Source: Spodoptera frugiperda
Lineage: Eukaryota > Arthropoda > Insecta > Lepidoptera > Noctuidae
Assembly: GCF_023101765.2 (NCBI RefSeq)
Contig: NC_064213.1
Location: 7,998,001 to 8,062,000 of the forward strand
Reading direction: 5' to 3'
Length of the DNA: 64,000 nucleotides
In this document: positions 30,101-41,145 of the stretch, one piece after another
How positions within the stretch are numbered: position 1 is the first letter of the stretch
Layout: each line of letters opens with the position of its first letter
Notes under the pieces: generated by a model
Databases searched by the model: none
What the model saw: only the letters and a program-made list of their open reading frames with translations
Told to the model about the DNA's origin: nothing
Made by a program: the position numbers and the translations under genes

Positions 30101-33100
30101 GTAACATGTAATAATCGTATTGTACGACAGCACTCTACGTTTTGCGTCAAAATGGTATGACACAAATTGATAATGATCACTGGAAAATAAAACATGATTC
30201 GGTTCGGACACGAGGTAGTAACCTTAGAACATGACTGGATTGCGTAACGCTTTACTAGCACAGATCTTCATATTATGTAATTTTTGTAGGTACTGCTGCT
30301 AACTTGAGGCCTGGGTGTTATTTTATTTATTCGTGAGCCGTACTAGATTCTATTTTTTGCCCTTTGAAGCTGTAGAAAATTTGCAGTTCTAAATAGGTTT
30401 TACAGTTTCAGCAGACAAGAAAGTTATATCACAGCACTTAAGTTGGCAAAACAAGCCAAGAACGTCAACGACATTGCCCTATAATGTCCAGTCCAGAGAA
30501 GCCGATAAAGTTATTTACTGCAAGTGGAAGTGGGGGCCACCGTAAATTGCGTTTGTAACTTGTTCCCGGGAGCCTCGCTGCAATATCGCCCTCTCGACCG
30601 ACTATCAAGACGATCATTGAAATTACTGCAATTTCTAGAAAAGTTCGCCCTCGGACAAGTGGGCTTAATGAAAAATAAATTGGTGTGATTATTTCCGCTT
30701 GGTTTAAACGGATTGCCTCGTGGGTCCATTTTAAACACGAGGAGAGACTACTTACTGCTACTAAGGCAGCAGAGGATTTTGAAATTCTACATCTACATAT
30801 TTCAACTGTGATTTTGAGTTTTTATCATAAGTACCTAAATCACTCAACGTAATTTATAAACAATTTGCTACAATAAATTAGCATATATTTATTTAACTAA
30901 AACGCGTAACGACAACTGTTCGCGTTGATATGAGCGTCATAATATTAATTCCGGACATGAGACTCGATAAATCGCATCCTATTTACGGGGGCGGGTTTCA
31001 TTGACGCCCTAAAAAACGGATCTGGTCAATAAACATAGTATACGAGCATTAGGAGGAGTTACCTAAATAGAAACACAATGAGGGGTCCCTACTCGCTACA
31101 TTCGAATGCGTAGCACTCGGATGTAAAATACTCAATACAGATAAGTTCTAGTTCAACAAACACACTGATGTCTGCAACAGTACTCAACTGAAAAGTGGTA
31201 TTTATCTTACATTTGTACAACTTTATTTCGTTTTATTTTATAGACTTTATTCAGTTTTCTGGTTCCGAGTTTTTAGTTCGGATATTTCAAAATGTTACCA
31301 AAAAGGTTTTTCAATATTGTTTAACATTAATAAGATATTGATCTTTGTGATTAGGACTCAAAAAAGAATGTGTACCTTATTTCCTACAAGTAAATTCACA
31401 ACAGAACGGCTCATGGCGGCTAGCTATCTACTTCCAAGGCTTTCAGAAATGTCTCTCAATGGTATTGTCTTTTGATCCGCCGTGGGTCACTGATATATAG
31501 GCCAGATAAGGATCCTTTACTTTATCCCGTGCTCTATCTCCGTAAACGTAACCCCTAATCACCCAAGCTTTCGAAACTCTTAAAAAGACGAATCTGTTTG
31601 TCCTACATACAAGATGTTGACACGGGTGTCACGCTATACAATACACTGTCAATACGCCAACTAAACATAAAAAGATTTAACTGATCGAACACCTTTATCC
31701 ACTGAATTCATACTAAGTGGAGCATAAATGGCAGATTCATACAGCTAAAGGTATTATTATACGTTATGCGTTTATGTGTCAATAGCGAGCGTTTACGGAA
31801 GATATAGTTTGGATCCACGTGGACCTGTTTTAATCAGCTTACAAAGCAATCTACTCTTTGGTAAAATAATTTGTAGCGGCAATATTGGGACTGAAAACTT
31901 GTGGTCTGCAGTATTCTCAGAAATAGTATGCATAAACATGCGATTAATATACATACATACAATTAAATCGGTACCAACTAGCGTAGCGTTTTAATAAAAT
32001 ACTCAAGCGCTGATTCACGCAAACGTTATGTTAATGTTGCAAACATTGGAACTTAAAATAAAAATAAAAGGGAAGTTAAGTAAAGCTTTTCTCATTCATT
32101 ATCAGGAGAAAAATAGCGCTTTGTGCTCACTTAATTACTAGTAAACAGCAGTATGTGTTACCATAATGAATAGTTTAATATACAAACACATTAGGGAAAT
32201 TACTTCTATAATTATATGTAAGGTAGGCCTAACAGTTACTCAAATCCAAGACCTACTTACTAGCAAATGCCCAGACTTGTACGTGTGCCATAAACCTACA
32301 TGTTCTCTCAAGAGAAATCTTCAATATCGACGTAGGTAGACAGTCTCCGCCCCAGCGGGCCAAGTACAGCTGCAGTGCAATCTGTATCTAATAGATTGAC
32401 ACTTGTGTCAACACCAGACCCTGCTTTCATTTAGCTTCAGATACAGAACACTAGAAATATGAGGTATTTCTTATCTAATTCTGATCTTACCTACAAATGA
32501 CAAAATATAACCAGAACCACCAAAGCTTTTTACTTTCGTTCTTCACAACAAGATCAGAGTATAAGACAAAGAAAGCCGTCGGATAAAACAAGTCTAGTTC
32601 TAGGACAGGACTAAGAAAATTATCCTTAGCGACATGAGCGAGACAACTTCATTACAGGGAAAGCAATTGTACGCAGAGCGGCAATAATCCGGCGTGCGTA
32701 GCTGTGTGCGGAACCAACGACGCGGCCTACTCGGCTCGCTTACGTTTAATCTTGTTTACGATATAAATCCCGCAAGCCGCAAGAAAGTTGTTACGAAAGT
32801 GAATTTGAATTAAACTTGTTTGGAATACTTAAATCAATGGCGTACAACGTGTGTTTGCGATGTATACCAGTTAAAACTGATGCCATTAAGAAAAGCCATG
32901 CAATGCACGTTGCACTATTTTTATCTTCATTGCAGACACGGTGAAGTGTGAGAAACCTTTGTTTACAGAGAACATACATTATTATTCTGAGAGCACAAAG
33001 CATGGGTAAATTCTATAAATAATAATGCATTTCTGTTCTAAAATGTTAAAAACAGTTTCCAGTCTTAATATAAACCTGTATTTAAACTAAGAAATGTTCT

Positions 33101-36100
33101 GAGAGAAAACCATTTTGTTATTTTTAGTCAGAATAACACAAAACAAACATCAAAGAAGAATAATAGCAAACATGGACGTGTGATCAGACGACATGAGTGC
33201 TCGTTCAATCTACGAAGCAATTGTAAAAGCGCAGACGTAAATCGCCCGAAAAGAAACGGCTCAAAGGGCCCTCGTGTTTACACAACACTGTTTCTTTTAG
33301 CGTCGACCAACCAATAATGATGTCTCTAATCTAAGCCGAGATGGCGAGGAACTTGGATACGGGAGAGATTAAACAACACACAAGAACACTATTTATTTCT
33401 TTCGATTAAATCCTAATGATATTGGTTTATCATAATGTGAAGCTCTAAAGTAATTGCAATCTATGTTTTTAATGCTATAAAATCATTGTTAGACAATTAC
33501 CCAAAAATAACTATTTACCCACTTAACGGGACGGGAGGAAGAGTCCCTCTGTGACTCGAAATTAGTAGAGCTTTTCTTAGTATATTTACGGGAGTAAACC
33601 GTTATTTTTAGTTAATTTATAAAACAAGTAAGTAGTTAGAAAAACACTTTCAATTAATTTTACAAGATAGTCAAATATTAGGAAGTTCCCTTATCAATAA
33701 TCGCAATTCGTACGACAAGGCATGAACAGAGTTACTAATCAAAATAGGACCCAAAATAGCACGAAGGGTAATTAGAAATACCCCTTTTATGATCTTTGAA
33801 GGCGGATACGGTTGATCAAAACATAATGGACCCGATCATATAATCGTGCAGTTATGTTCTCCGGTTTATACAGTCACAAAGACCGTGCATTATTTTTACG
33901 AATGGTCGTAATTTCTGCTGTAATTGCCCGATTTATTTCTTTTGCCCCATTGGAAAACTTTTTACTGTTTCATCTACAAATTATTTACCTCGAACTACAC
34001 TATAAATTTTTACTGTACGTTAGCGATTTAAGTACCCATTAATTTTATAAAGTTAGGAAGTGACGAAATTGGCACATTCTCGACATTTATCTTTCGTCTT
34101 TCGTGGACTGATATATTTCATACGAATGCATAGAGCAGTCAGCGAATACTTAGTGAAATGAGTTATATTCTGCTATGATTTCTTTAAAATTTGTTATAAC
34201 AAATAGTACCTATATATTATTTTGATAAAGACCCACTCACCTAAGACTTGATTGAATATTTTGTCGAAATTTACTTCATTCTTCTTTTCCATGTATTTGT
34301 GCATTACACTCCGAACACTGTAACAAAAAGAAGATACGTTTTAAATTGTGCATCCTGTGTCAAATCAAAAGTCTTGTTTACTGCCATTCCTACACGAATT
34401 TTAGTAAACTTATAAAGGGATATTGTAGGTTTAAATATCTCTAATATGTGGGTAATAAAAACTAACAAAGACAAAAATTCATCAATAAAATGTATTACTA
34501 AGATACGGGAGCCGCGACTTAAATAAAATGTTAGTTTATCGTTTTGTTTACCGTATAGCGACCACCATATTTTTTGTAAACAGAAGACGTGTCTTTGAAC
34601 TTTTTACGACTGCGTCTGTTATATGGTGAACTTAGCATTGCTTAGTTTCTATCTTGCCTTGCAGCGACATTTTCAATTTGAGTAACTAGTCAGAGAGTTT
34701 CTAGCAAGCGAAAAAGCTGCTAAATTATGCAAACGTATTTTGTCTCCATTTCCCTGGTAATCAGAATTTGACGCTACCCTTTCACAGGATGGTATGACGT
34801 TCGTGAATATTCAGATCTTTGTTGAGGGTCGTCGTATGCCGCGCTTTGTTTTTTATACTGAGCTGCATACTAGAGAAGTAATTAAATGAGAGCAGAGCCG
34901 ACGATGACAATAATATGACGACATTTGCTGATACAATGCTCTACTTATTAGCTGAGGCTTAACCTCAGTGAGTTCGTAATGTTCACTAATAGTTATTATA
35001 ACATGTTAAATAAGTTACGGTTGCGTTTGATTTGATTTAGAACAATTCGCGTGCGTGTACGTCTCGTAATTATACTTTTTAATATCTACGACCACACAAC
35101 AAAGCTTGATAAACACGACAACCTCGGGCGCCCTGCATTTACCAAGTAGATGAATAAACTATCGTGTTATGGAAATAATTCTCTTGATCTATCCACGAAT
35201 TGAGTATGATTTAAATAGATTTGCTTTGATACGACCAATACTACGTGTCATATTTTGATTTATTATGCAGACTACGAAGCGAGCTACTCACTGAATACTT
35301 TATCGAGCAGACTCTATCTTAAACTTTGTCTTATGCTTTTGTAACTATTTCTACTGAGAATTACAGTTTCACAAACTGTTTATAGCAAGTATTTATGTAT
35401 TATGAATAATCCATATCCCTAAAAATATCGATAGTTGAAATACAATATCTATTCCGATTATACGTAAACGAGTTATCGGCACGCTACGTAAATAGAGCGT
35501 TACAGGCAGTAAAGTAGCAGTTATGTACTGCACTGTACTTAAAGTACAAACGGTTATTTATTAATAGCTTTCTTTCAGTTTACATTTCTTATTCGACCAA
35601 AAACACGTTTCATTTTAAGAGTTACACGTCTATAGTTTTTAAATGAAATTTTGGAATTAGACTAAAAATCACGTACTCTGTCGCAAAAATCTTATTTCCA
35701 GGATAACCCTGAAATTGGCGTTTTATGAAGACGTTTTGCAAGACCAAAAGGATTTTTTTATTTGCCAGCTATTTCTAGCACATGCAAAAAGCAGTTGTGC
35801 TACAGTTATTAGGATGTGGTTAAGCAAAAATTATGCACTGTGGTAAGTACTAGTTACGATCTAATTATTTCGAGAGCTCAATTATAGAGTAGTTGACCAT
35901 TAGTTAGATGTAATACAAATAATAATGAATGACACCCTTTGCTATACAAAATTGTGTACCTAATATGCTGCAAACCAGAACTTTGCTTTTTTGTTTTGGC
36001 CACAACTAATAGCGACTGACGACGACGACTATATTTGAGACCTGTAACTTAAGGTCTATTATGTTGTTCATAAATTATATTAAGTGACACAGGACATTTA

Positions 36101-38702
36101 CGGGCACTCCCCTTGCTAAAAATGCTTAATAATTAAATAGGTATAATAAAAAAGTTCTATTTTAGTATTATTTCTTACCTACTTAAGTATCTAACCAATT
36201 GTAGGTAAAAATGGATTAAGTAAGTAGTTACTAAGGAAATTAAATTCTTTTCTGTCATATACATATAGGTAATCTTATCTTAAGTCCCATATAAGATCAC
36301 AAAAGTATTTCTTAAAATTTTGGAGCTATTGGAGATATTTTTTAAATCACGAGGTTTCCCTATTCAGAAAGAAATATACTTTAATTACATGCACATAAAG
36401 TACAAATTCTACAAACAATGTTGTTTTATTATGACAAGTATCATCAGATATGTTGACATTATCTAAATCAGAAGGACTTGTTGCATTTCATATTTAGTAA
36501 ATAACATGGTATTTATCAGTGTTTGGCACATGCTGGCACATTTTTGATGATAGCCTGATAACAGATAGTGATTTAGTTATAATGCATGTTACAATTTTGT
36601 AAGTACTACTAACAATGATAATTTGAAAAACATTATAGGTATTGACATTAACTTGAAAATAAATATTCTAGAGCATTACTGCAATTCAGTCTTATTTTTT
36701 TTTCCTTTGTATGTACCCTTACATTGCCTATATTTTTTTTAGACTACATTTTATTCCTGTTACTTCCATTAGTAATATAATAATAATGAACTTATTTTGT
36801 GTCAATGTTTAAAACAGCAACAATCTATTAACTAGTGAATTAATCTTATTATTGGCTTTACCCCAATATCTTGGGGGTTGGGTCAATATCTACTATTCTA
36901 TCACACATTATCTTTTCCTTTGGTCTTACTTTTATCCCTCCTCATCATTGACAGTAAAAAATGTACAGTTCTCACTAACAACTACAACAAAAAATTCATT
37001 CAAAATACATATTTAAAACTAATACTTTGTTATAGTCTAACCAAAATCTATTGTCCAAATAATGGTGGGCCAAAACATGTGTTAGCAACCTCAATTTGTG
37101 GATGAGTCACTAAATGATTCAGAGGTCATGTGGTGGTCTGTAAGCCGAGGGGAAAACTAATTGTGACCAACATTACAATTGTCATAGTAGGTATTTCCAT
37201 GTTGGATAAGTGGTTGCAAGCCGAACTGTTCAACAAGGGGTTTAGATTTGATTCTTAGTTGAACAGTGTAATATTGGGTTATTTCATTTTTTCTTTCAGT
37301 TTTCAAAAGATCTTGTGAGTAATAGAATAAAGTTTAGAATTTAGCATAGATCCAAGGCAATCTAAACACATGGATTACCAGATTAAATAGGTACTATACA
37401 GGACTTATAACACAGCTGGGGCACCTCTGCCTTCTTTGGGAAATAACATGTTTTATGTATTAAGTAATTCTTATAGGAAATTAATTGGTGAATTTTGTTT
37501 ACAAATTGATATTTAGATAACATAAAGAATGTTTGATATTTAAAATATTATGATTTTTAAATGTCAGTAAGTGATGAATATTAAATAAATGTTCATTAAA
37601 TAGATAGATACTAAGATTTTAATATAGTTAGGCACTTAATTTTTTTAAAGATAATAAGAAAAGGTTTTTTGCTTGAATGCATTAAATAATTTCTTTTTTT
37701 GTAATCGATCATCAAATACAAACAGATTATTAGACCAAAATCCATTATACTTATAACTAATTAGGCAACTATTTTGTAATACTTATTTAAGATTTTTTTA
37801 AATATCTACCTATTATAAGGTTTAATGGCAAAATAAACTAAAATTGTAACACACAACTTTCGAACTTTTTATCTGATAAGAATTTTCACATAAATCCAAT
37901 AAGGATATGTCACAGAATTGATTTATAAAAAAAAATTAAATTAAAATTATTAATTTATAAGGTGGATAGGTTTACCTCTTCACTCTGTATAGAGTACCTA
38001 CCTATCAAGGCCATAAACACAACAGGTAAAAAATATTATTATTTGTCCAACAGATATTTTGCTATATTTGCTAATGCTTCATCTAAAAACAATAATATAC
38101 CAGTTATTTTTTTATGCCTTGTAAATTTTAACATAAACAAGACATTAATTAACAAATTTAAATGTGTGAATGAATTTGTATGAAAATTATAATTTCTTGT
38201 TCTGAGTGCAATGACCTCAACAAATGGTAATGACCTAAATTTTATTTCCTTTTTTAATTCTGTCAAATAAACAACAACTTTATCTTGAAGTTCCTATTTT
38301 AAAGTGTAGGATAAACAAGTCAACTCGCGACTCTTCCACTTACTCATGTTATACGTTTGCAAATCGTATCGTCTAACAGAATAAGGAACAAACCAATGAC
38401 TAACATAATGAATTGACAGAAATAATTTCCGTCCTGATTATCCTCTCGATTCTCTCATAATTTGAACGGAATTCATAATAAATCGTGATAAAATCAATTT
38501 TGTAAACAAGTTCATCAAGTCTTTCATAAAATCGTGTTTACACCATATACCGGATTGTCATGGCGCAGTTCAAACCCTCATGACATTACCTTGGGTCTGG
38601 GAGAACAATCTTTTTACTGGCCCGAGCTGCAGGAGTGCATTTCGACTTCTCCATAGCCATCAAGTAGCTGACGTCTGCCAGCACAGCCTCGAGGTCCGCC
38701 AT
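1..38702 (-). CDS. Gprk1: G protein-coupled receptor kinase, GRK2/beta-ARK type (partial, 3' end beyond window)
   Basis: Serine/threonine kinase that phosphorylates agonist-occupied GPCRs at the plasma membrane; the family binds G-beta-gamma through a C-terminal PH domain, which lies outside this window. Exons on the minus strand: 1 38590-38702; 2-8 in two copies (set b 34317 down to 25563, set a 21117 down to 12333); 9 3628-3793; 10 1708-1849; 11 1-146 (cut by the edge). One set joined to exons 1 and 9-11 gives about 400 residues in a single frame, close to vertebrate GRK2. An RGS-homology domain lies at about 50-175, the glycine loop GRGGFG at 198-203, lysine K220 in MYAMK, the catalytic loop YRDLKPAN with D318, DLG with D336, and APE near 359-361. 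The start is the ATG of MADLEAVLADVSYL, preceded by AAA. Oddity: the exon 2-8 block is duplicated. Alternative: the GRK4/5 (Gprk2) class, which fits the N-terminus much less well. Confidence 0.95.
147..1707 (-). other. GRK intron 10
   Basis: AT-rich intron between exons 10 and 11 with consensus ends (gtaagt and ctccag). Short open frames here show no recognisable protein. No repeat or RNA gene was identified. Confidence 0.85.
1708..1849 (-). CDS. Gprk1: GRK exon 10 (catalytic loop)
   Basis: 142 nt, residues 305-351. Contains GLEHMHKRHIVYRDLKPANI, with catalytic aspartate D318 and lysine K320, and the magnesium-binding DLG (D336, as is usual in GRKs in place of DFG), then CDFSKKKPHASV. The donor is GCTAGTGT followed by gtaagt; exon 11 adds T to complete valine. 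Confidence 0.95.
1850..3627 (-). other. GRK intron 9
   Basis: AT-rich intron between exons 9 and 10, starting gtaaag and ending cccgaag on the minus strand. I see nothing else recognisable in it. Confidence 0.85.
3628..3793 (-). CDS. Gprk1: GRK exon 9 (hinge and N/C-lobe junction of kinase)
   Basis: 166 nt, residues 250-304. Encodes VDCPFIVCMTYAFHTPDKLC and then the hinge segment FILDLMNGGDLHYHL, both hallmarks of GRK2-type kinases. The acceptor is ttcag before GTGGAC and the donor is TTAG followed by gtaaag. A single leftover G is completed by exon 10 to give GGT (Gly305). Single copy, outside the duplicated block. Confidence 0.95.
3794..12332 (-). other. GRK intron 8 (downstream of set a)
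   Basis: Large intron of 8.5 kb between exon 8a and exon 9. It includes the left boundary of the duplicated block at 10716 and a dispersed repeat near 10.87-11.01 kb. The remainder holds only short chance reading frames (for example around 5.5-6.3, 6.6-7.3 and 9.1-9.8 kb) without recognisable motifs, and short poly-T runs. Confidence 0.8.
10866..11015 (-). repeat. Dispersed repeat (unit 1 copy)
   Basis: Read on the minus strand it contains gcggactgcctagcgggttt, then a stretch ending agtcagtaagtctgacactc and a ccccc-type end. The same family occurs on the plus strand at 43.94-44.22 kb and, through the duplication, at 24.13-24.29 kb. It looks like a short interspersed element common in moth genomes; the family name is not assigned. 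Confidence 0.6.
12333..21117 (-). CDS. Gprk1: GRK exon set a (exons 2-8, downstream copy)
   Basis: Second full copy of exons 2-8, nearest exon 9. Exons: 21041-21117, 16660-16733, 16462-16563, 14099-14173, 13961-14022, 13776-13884, 12333-12467. Same lengths, phases and protein as set b (residues 38-249). The exon 2 acceptor reads tttcag here. Exon 8 ends on a complete codon (VSTG), whereas exon 2 begins one base into the end of a codon, so splicing exon 8b to exon 2a would break the frame. Exon 8 of either set joins exon 9 (VDCPFIVCMTYAF) in frame. Whether this copy is used, redundant or an assembly duplicate is open. Confidence 0.92.
21118..25562 (-). other. Interval between exon 8b and exon 2a, with the duplication junction
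   Basis: If both exon sets lie in one locus, this is the intron between exon 8b and exon 2a. It contains the unit junction at 23983/23984. A segment at about 23.63-23.97 kb, containing cttgggggttgggtcaatat, resembles a dispersed moth repeat and recurs at 36.86-37.20 kb as part of the duplication. Confidence 0.75.
24130..24290 (-). repeat. Dispersed repeat (unit 2 copy)
   Basis: Counterpart of the element at 10.87-11.01 kb in duplication unit 2. It differs by many more substitutions than neighbouring exonic DNA, for example in the agccggagccccggt portion. Confidence 0.6.
25563..34317 (-). CDS. Gprk1: GRK exon set b (exons 2-8, upstream copy)
   Basis: The copy of the seven-exon set nearest exon 1 in transcription order. 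Exons: 34241-34317, 29875-29948, 29677-29778, 27332-27406, 27194-27255, 27008-27116, 25563-25697. Lengths are 77, 74, 102, 75, 62, 109 and 135 nt, total 634. They encode residues 38-249: the RGS-homology domain (for example VRSVMHKYMEKKNEV in exon 2 and PYIEEIFQHLRGEPF in exon 6), the start of the kinase domain with GRGGFGE (exon 7) and the ATP-binding lysine segment MYAMKCLDKKRIK (exon 8). All AG acceptors and GT donors are present; the exon 2 acceptor reads ttacag here. By eye no coding base differs from set a. Confidence 0.92.
34318..38589 (-). other. GRK intron 1
   Basis: Intron between exon 1 and exon 2b, with the right end of the duplicated block at 37207. The single-copy part (37208-38589) is AT-rich and shows no recognisable coding sequence. 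Confidence 0.8.
38590..38702 (-). CDS. Gprk1: GRK exon 1 (start codon exon)
   Basis: Encodes residues 1-37 plus two bases of codon 38. The peptide begins MADLEAVLADVSYLMAMEKS, the signature N-terminus of GRK2/3-type kinases, whose N-terminal helix engages the active receptor. The donor is AAG followed by gtaatg. The next exon supplies one base, giving AGT (serine). An in-frame ATG lies 22 codons further upstream, but the MADLE start has family support and a good AAAATGG context. Confidence 0.95.
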
Positions 38703-39379
38703 TTTGAGTCTCAATTTATCACCTTCACCAGACAAATAATAAATAACACTGGTTCGCAACACAAACACTAACTAAATCAAGTTGATTTTCAGCTGATAGT
38801 CATAGCTTTCCTCACATCGCGACTGTTCACCGTTTCACAGAATTTGTTGATGAGTGGTGACACATGCTGATCACTCACATTCGCAGAATATTTTTTTATT
38901 AACATAGGACCACGTAACTTATTGGCAAATTATCATTACAGATAAACGTTAAGTTTGTAATTAAGCGCAGTAGATTTTACACAGAAAGAAGCTATAACAA
39001 ATAATGATTTACAATCGCAAGAAACGTAATCTAATCCAACACCCGTCACTCCGCGCGACTTCACACACACATCAGTGCGATATACTGATTACGCACACTA
39101 CTACCGGTCATTGTAAACACGTACAAACTACACAATTTTCCGCACACATTCAAAATTCTTTCGTTCAGGAACGTCATTTTGTTGCCACAATAAAGTAGAT
39201 TTCCTACCAAACTTTCTACCAAAATGGATAAACCTGTGTGTAGTTGTATTACAACTACTCTGTAGTCAGGAACTCTGTAATATATATTTTTTTTACAAAA
39301 CTAATTAATTTAAAAAATATGGAATAACTAATAAACTGTATTGATTAATTTATTTTTTTAGTTTGCAATTTGCGTTAGT

Positions 39380-39560
39380 CTATGCCCCTGTCGTGGTGGT
39401 TCGGAGGTTTAAGACGCCCGCTTCTCATGTATGAGTGTGCCGGTTCGAAACCCACCAACAGCAACTCCCAATGCTAATTTCTAATAATAAATCACATCAC
39501 TACTTACCATCAGGTGGGATTGTAGTCAAGCATTAGTTTTAGTCGAATAAAAAAAAATTT
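39380..39560 (+). repeat. tRNA-derived SINE
   Basis: Starts near tatgcccctgtcgtggtgg, carries a pol III B-box-like ggttcgaaacc at 39442-39452 with a weaker A-box-like region near 39394, then the body with ccatcaggtgggattgtagt, and ends in an A-rich tail at about 39547-39556. This arrangement is typical of tRNA-derived SINEs in Lepidoptera. Confidence 0.7.
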
Positions 39561-39654
39561 AAAATCGCCAACCCTCATTGAGCAACCGTGGTGATTAATG
39601 CTCAAATCTTCTCGAGAAGATGTTTTTGAGCTTATAGGCTGTTGATGTTAGTCT

Positions 39655-39850
39655 AAGTTTTTAAGCTAACATGGTCACTAACACTATTATTAGAACTTAT
39701 GAACTCATGAACAGTTGCAAGCACCATGATCATGGCGCTTGAAACATTGCCGAAATATCGGAAACTCATCGAAGTGAATAAACATGGTACATATCCCGCC
39801 ATAAGTTCTAATAATAGTCTAAGTTTACCTATTTCGGACCCCTGGCAAGT
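39655..39850. repeat. Foldback (MITE-like) element
   Basis: Inverted repeats actattattagaacttat (about 39681) and ataagttctaataatagt (about 39803) flank an inner part with gaaactcatcgaagtgaata and catgatcatggcgcttg. The same family, with a perfect inner palindrome, is at 56235-56374. Confidence 0.65.
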
Positions 39851-40454
39851 ATTGCGTTTAATGCGTGAACGTAAGCCATTGGTGGGCCACTTTAAAAGCA
39901 AATTAACACTCTGAACCCTAACCGCATAAAAAACTATCATTAGTAGAATAAATATGAATCTAATCATTGTTTAATCAATGATCCAGCAAGCAGTGAAGCA
40001 TTCTACATAATGAACATAGCATTACATAACAGCTTTCATCTTCGAAGGGGTAGCTAAAGCAAAAGTTACTAACTACCTCTAAATTGATTTAGACAACATT
40101 TATTTTTTGACCACGTTTTTTTACTTATGCATATACAGCTGGGTCTTTGTTTATATTTATGACTCAAGGACCAAGGGCATTTTCAACGCATTTTAGTTTC
40201 ACGTGTGTGCCTCGTCTATTAATCGATGTGTTTGGGCTTCTAACGAGTTCAATCACAAAGTAATACTACCGCTGTACTATATCACCTCTTCCTCAGTATT
40301 AGGACAAGGCTGAAAAATTCGTCCATTGTTTTAGATTTTTTTTTCACATAATGTAATTTTTATTTTAAAACAAAGTTAAATTCACTTTTTCTTATTTTTT
40401 TTAAATTTGGCGCTGATTTACATACTCTATACTTCTTTGACAGTGCCATCTAGC

Positions 40455-40464
40455 GCGCATGCGT
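40455..40464. promoter_or_regulatory. NRF-1/EWG-like palindrome upstream of ABCB6
   Basis: gcgcatgcgt lies about 390 bp upstream of the inferred end of the ABCB6 leader exon. It matches the NRF-1 half-palindrome core GCGCATGCGC with one change at the end. NRF-1 family sites are common near genes for mitochondrial functions. This is a sequence match only; chance or a repeat-borne motif is possible. Confidence 0.3.
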
Positions 40465-40850
40465 GGTACCTGTTAATATTATAATGAAATTTTGTTACTG
40501 TGATAACAAGAAACAGAGTGCAAAGTAAAAATGACGGCGGCATACATTTCTCACTAAAAAAAATATTATAAAATCGGTCACCTTCTACCGTACTCCCTTA
40601 CTTAAATATCTTGTGTTGCTCGTAGACAGAGTAGGATTCTCAGTCTAAGGCGCTGCCTGCTGGTGTTAATAAAAAAATTGGGAAAATGTCTATGGACGTA
40701 GCGACGTCTGTGTAGCTGTCAAAATAAATTATTTTTTTATTTCCTTCTCAATTTTAATGATTAGGGCATTTTGATAAGACAATATGAGTTAGCCGGTAGT
40801 GTGTTTTGAAGAAATAATAAGTTTAACCACATTGTAGAGTTAACCGTAAA

Positions 40851-41140
40851 GTGAGTATTATTATTATGTATTTTTCTTATTTGACATTATTATTTTTGCG
40901 TTGTAATTTGTTGATAACTTTGTAATAAAATTGCGCATATTTGCTCGATAATTAGTTAAAATAATTGATTTATGGTTAATTACATTCAATTCTACTTCAA
41001 TAACGTCGTACCATACGGGTATATCGTCACACATACCCGTAATAAATTTTATAAAATTAAATGATAGTGGAATTATTTTGTAGAATATCAAATTGTTCTT
41101 TATCTGATCGTCATGTACTAAAAAAGTGATTTATTTTCAG
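40851..41140 (+). other. Probable 5' UTR intron of ABCB6
   Basis: A good acceptor (ttattttcag) ends at 41140, five bases before the ATG, so the leader is probably spliced. The best upstream donor seen is gtgagt at 40851. The leader exon start was not determined. Confidence 0.55.
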
Positions 41141-41145
41141 CCAAT

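Larger units (their letters stand above)
23984..37207. repeat. 13.2-kb tandem duplication, unit 2
   Basis: Right copy of the direct tandem repeat. It starts at ttcattaaatactatatcaa immediately after the end of unit 1, and ends at tttccatgttggat, after which unique sequence (aagtggttgcaagcc) follows. It is about 44 bp shorter than unit 1 because of scattered indels, for example around 24.43, 24.83, 28.68 and 30.77 kb. The junction shows essentially no microhomology. Confidence 0.95.
38703..41140. other. Divergent intergenic region between GRK and ABCB6
   Basis: About 2.4 kb separating the minus-strand GRK start from the plus-strand ABCB6 coding start. It must hold the GRK 5' UTR and promoter (just right of 38702) and the ABCB6 5' leader (ending near 40850). 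It also contains a tRNA-like SINE (39.38-39.56 kb) and a foldback element (39.66-39.85 kb). No clear TATA box could be assigned to either gene. Confidence 0.7.

Noticed and set aside
25563..38702. Set b plus exon 1 as a separate, complete kinase gene
   Set aside because: It has no copy of exons 9-11 and no alternative promoter or terminator is evident, so it belongs to the same locus or is an assembly duplicate.
40531..40557. Eight-codon upstream open frame (MTAAYISH) before ABCB6
   Set aside because: The transcription start is unknown, so it may not be in the mRNA; a chance occurrence cannot be excluded.
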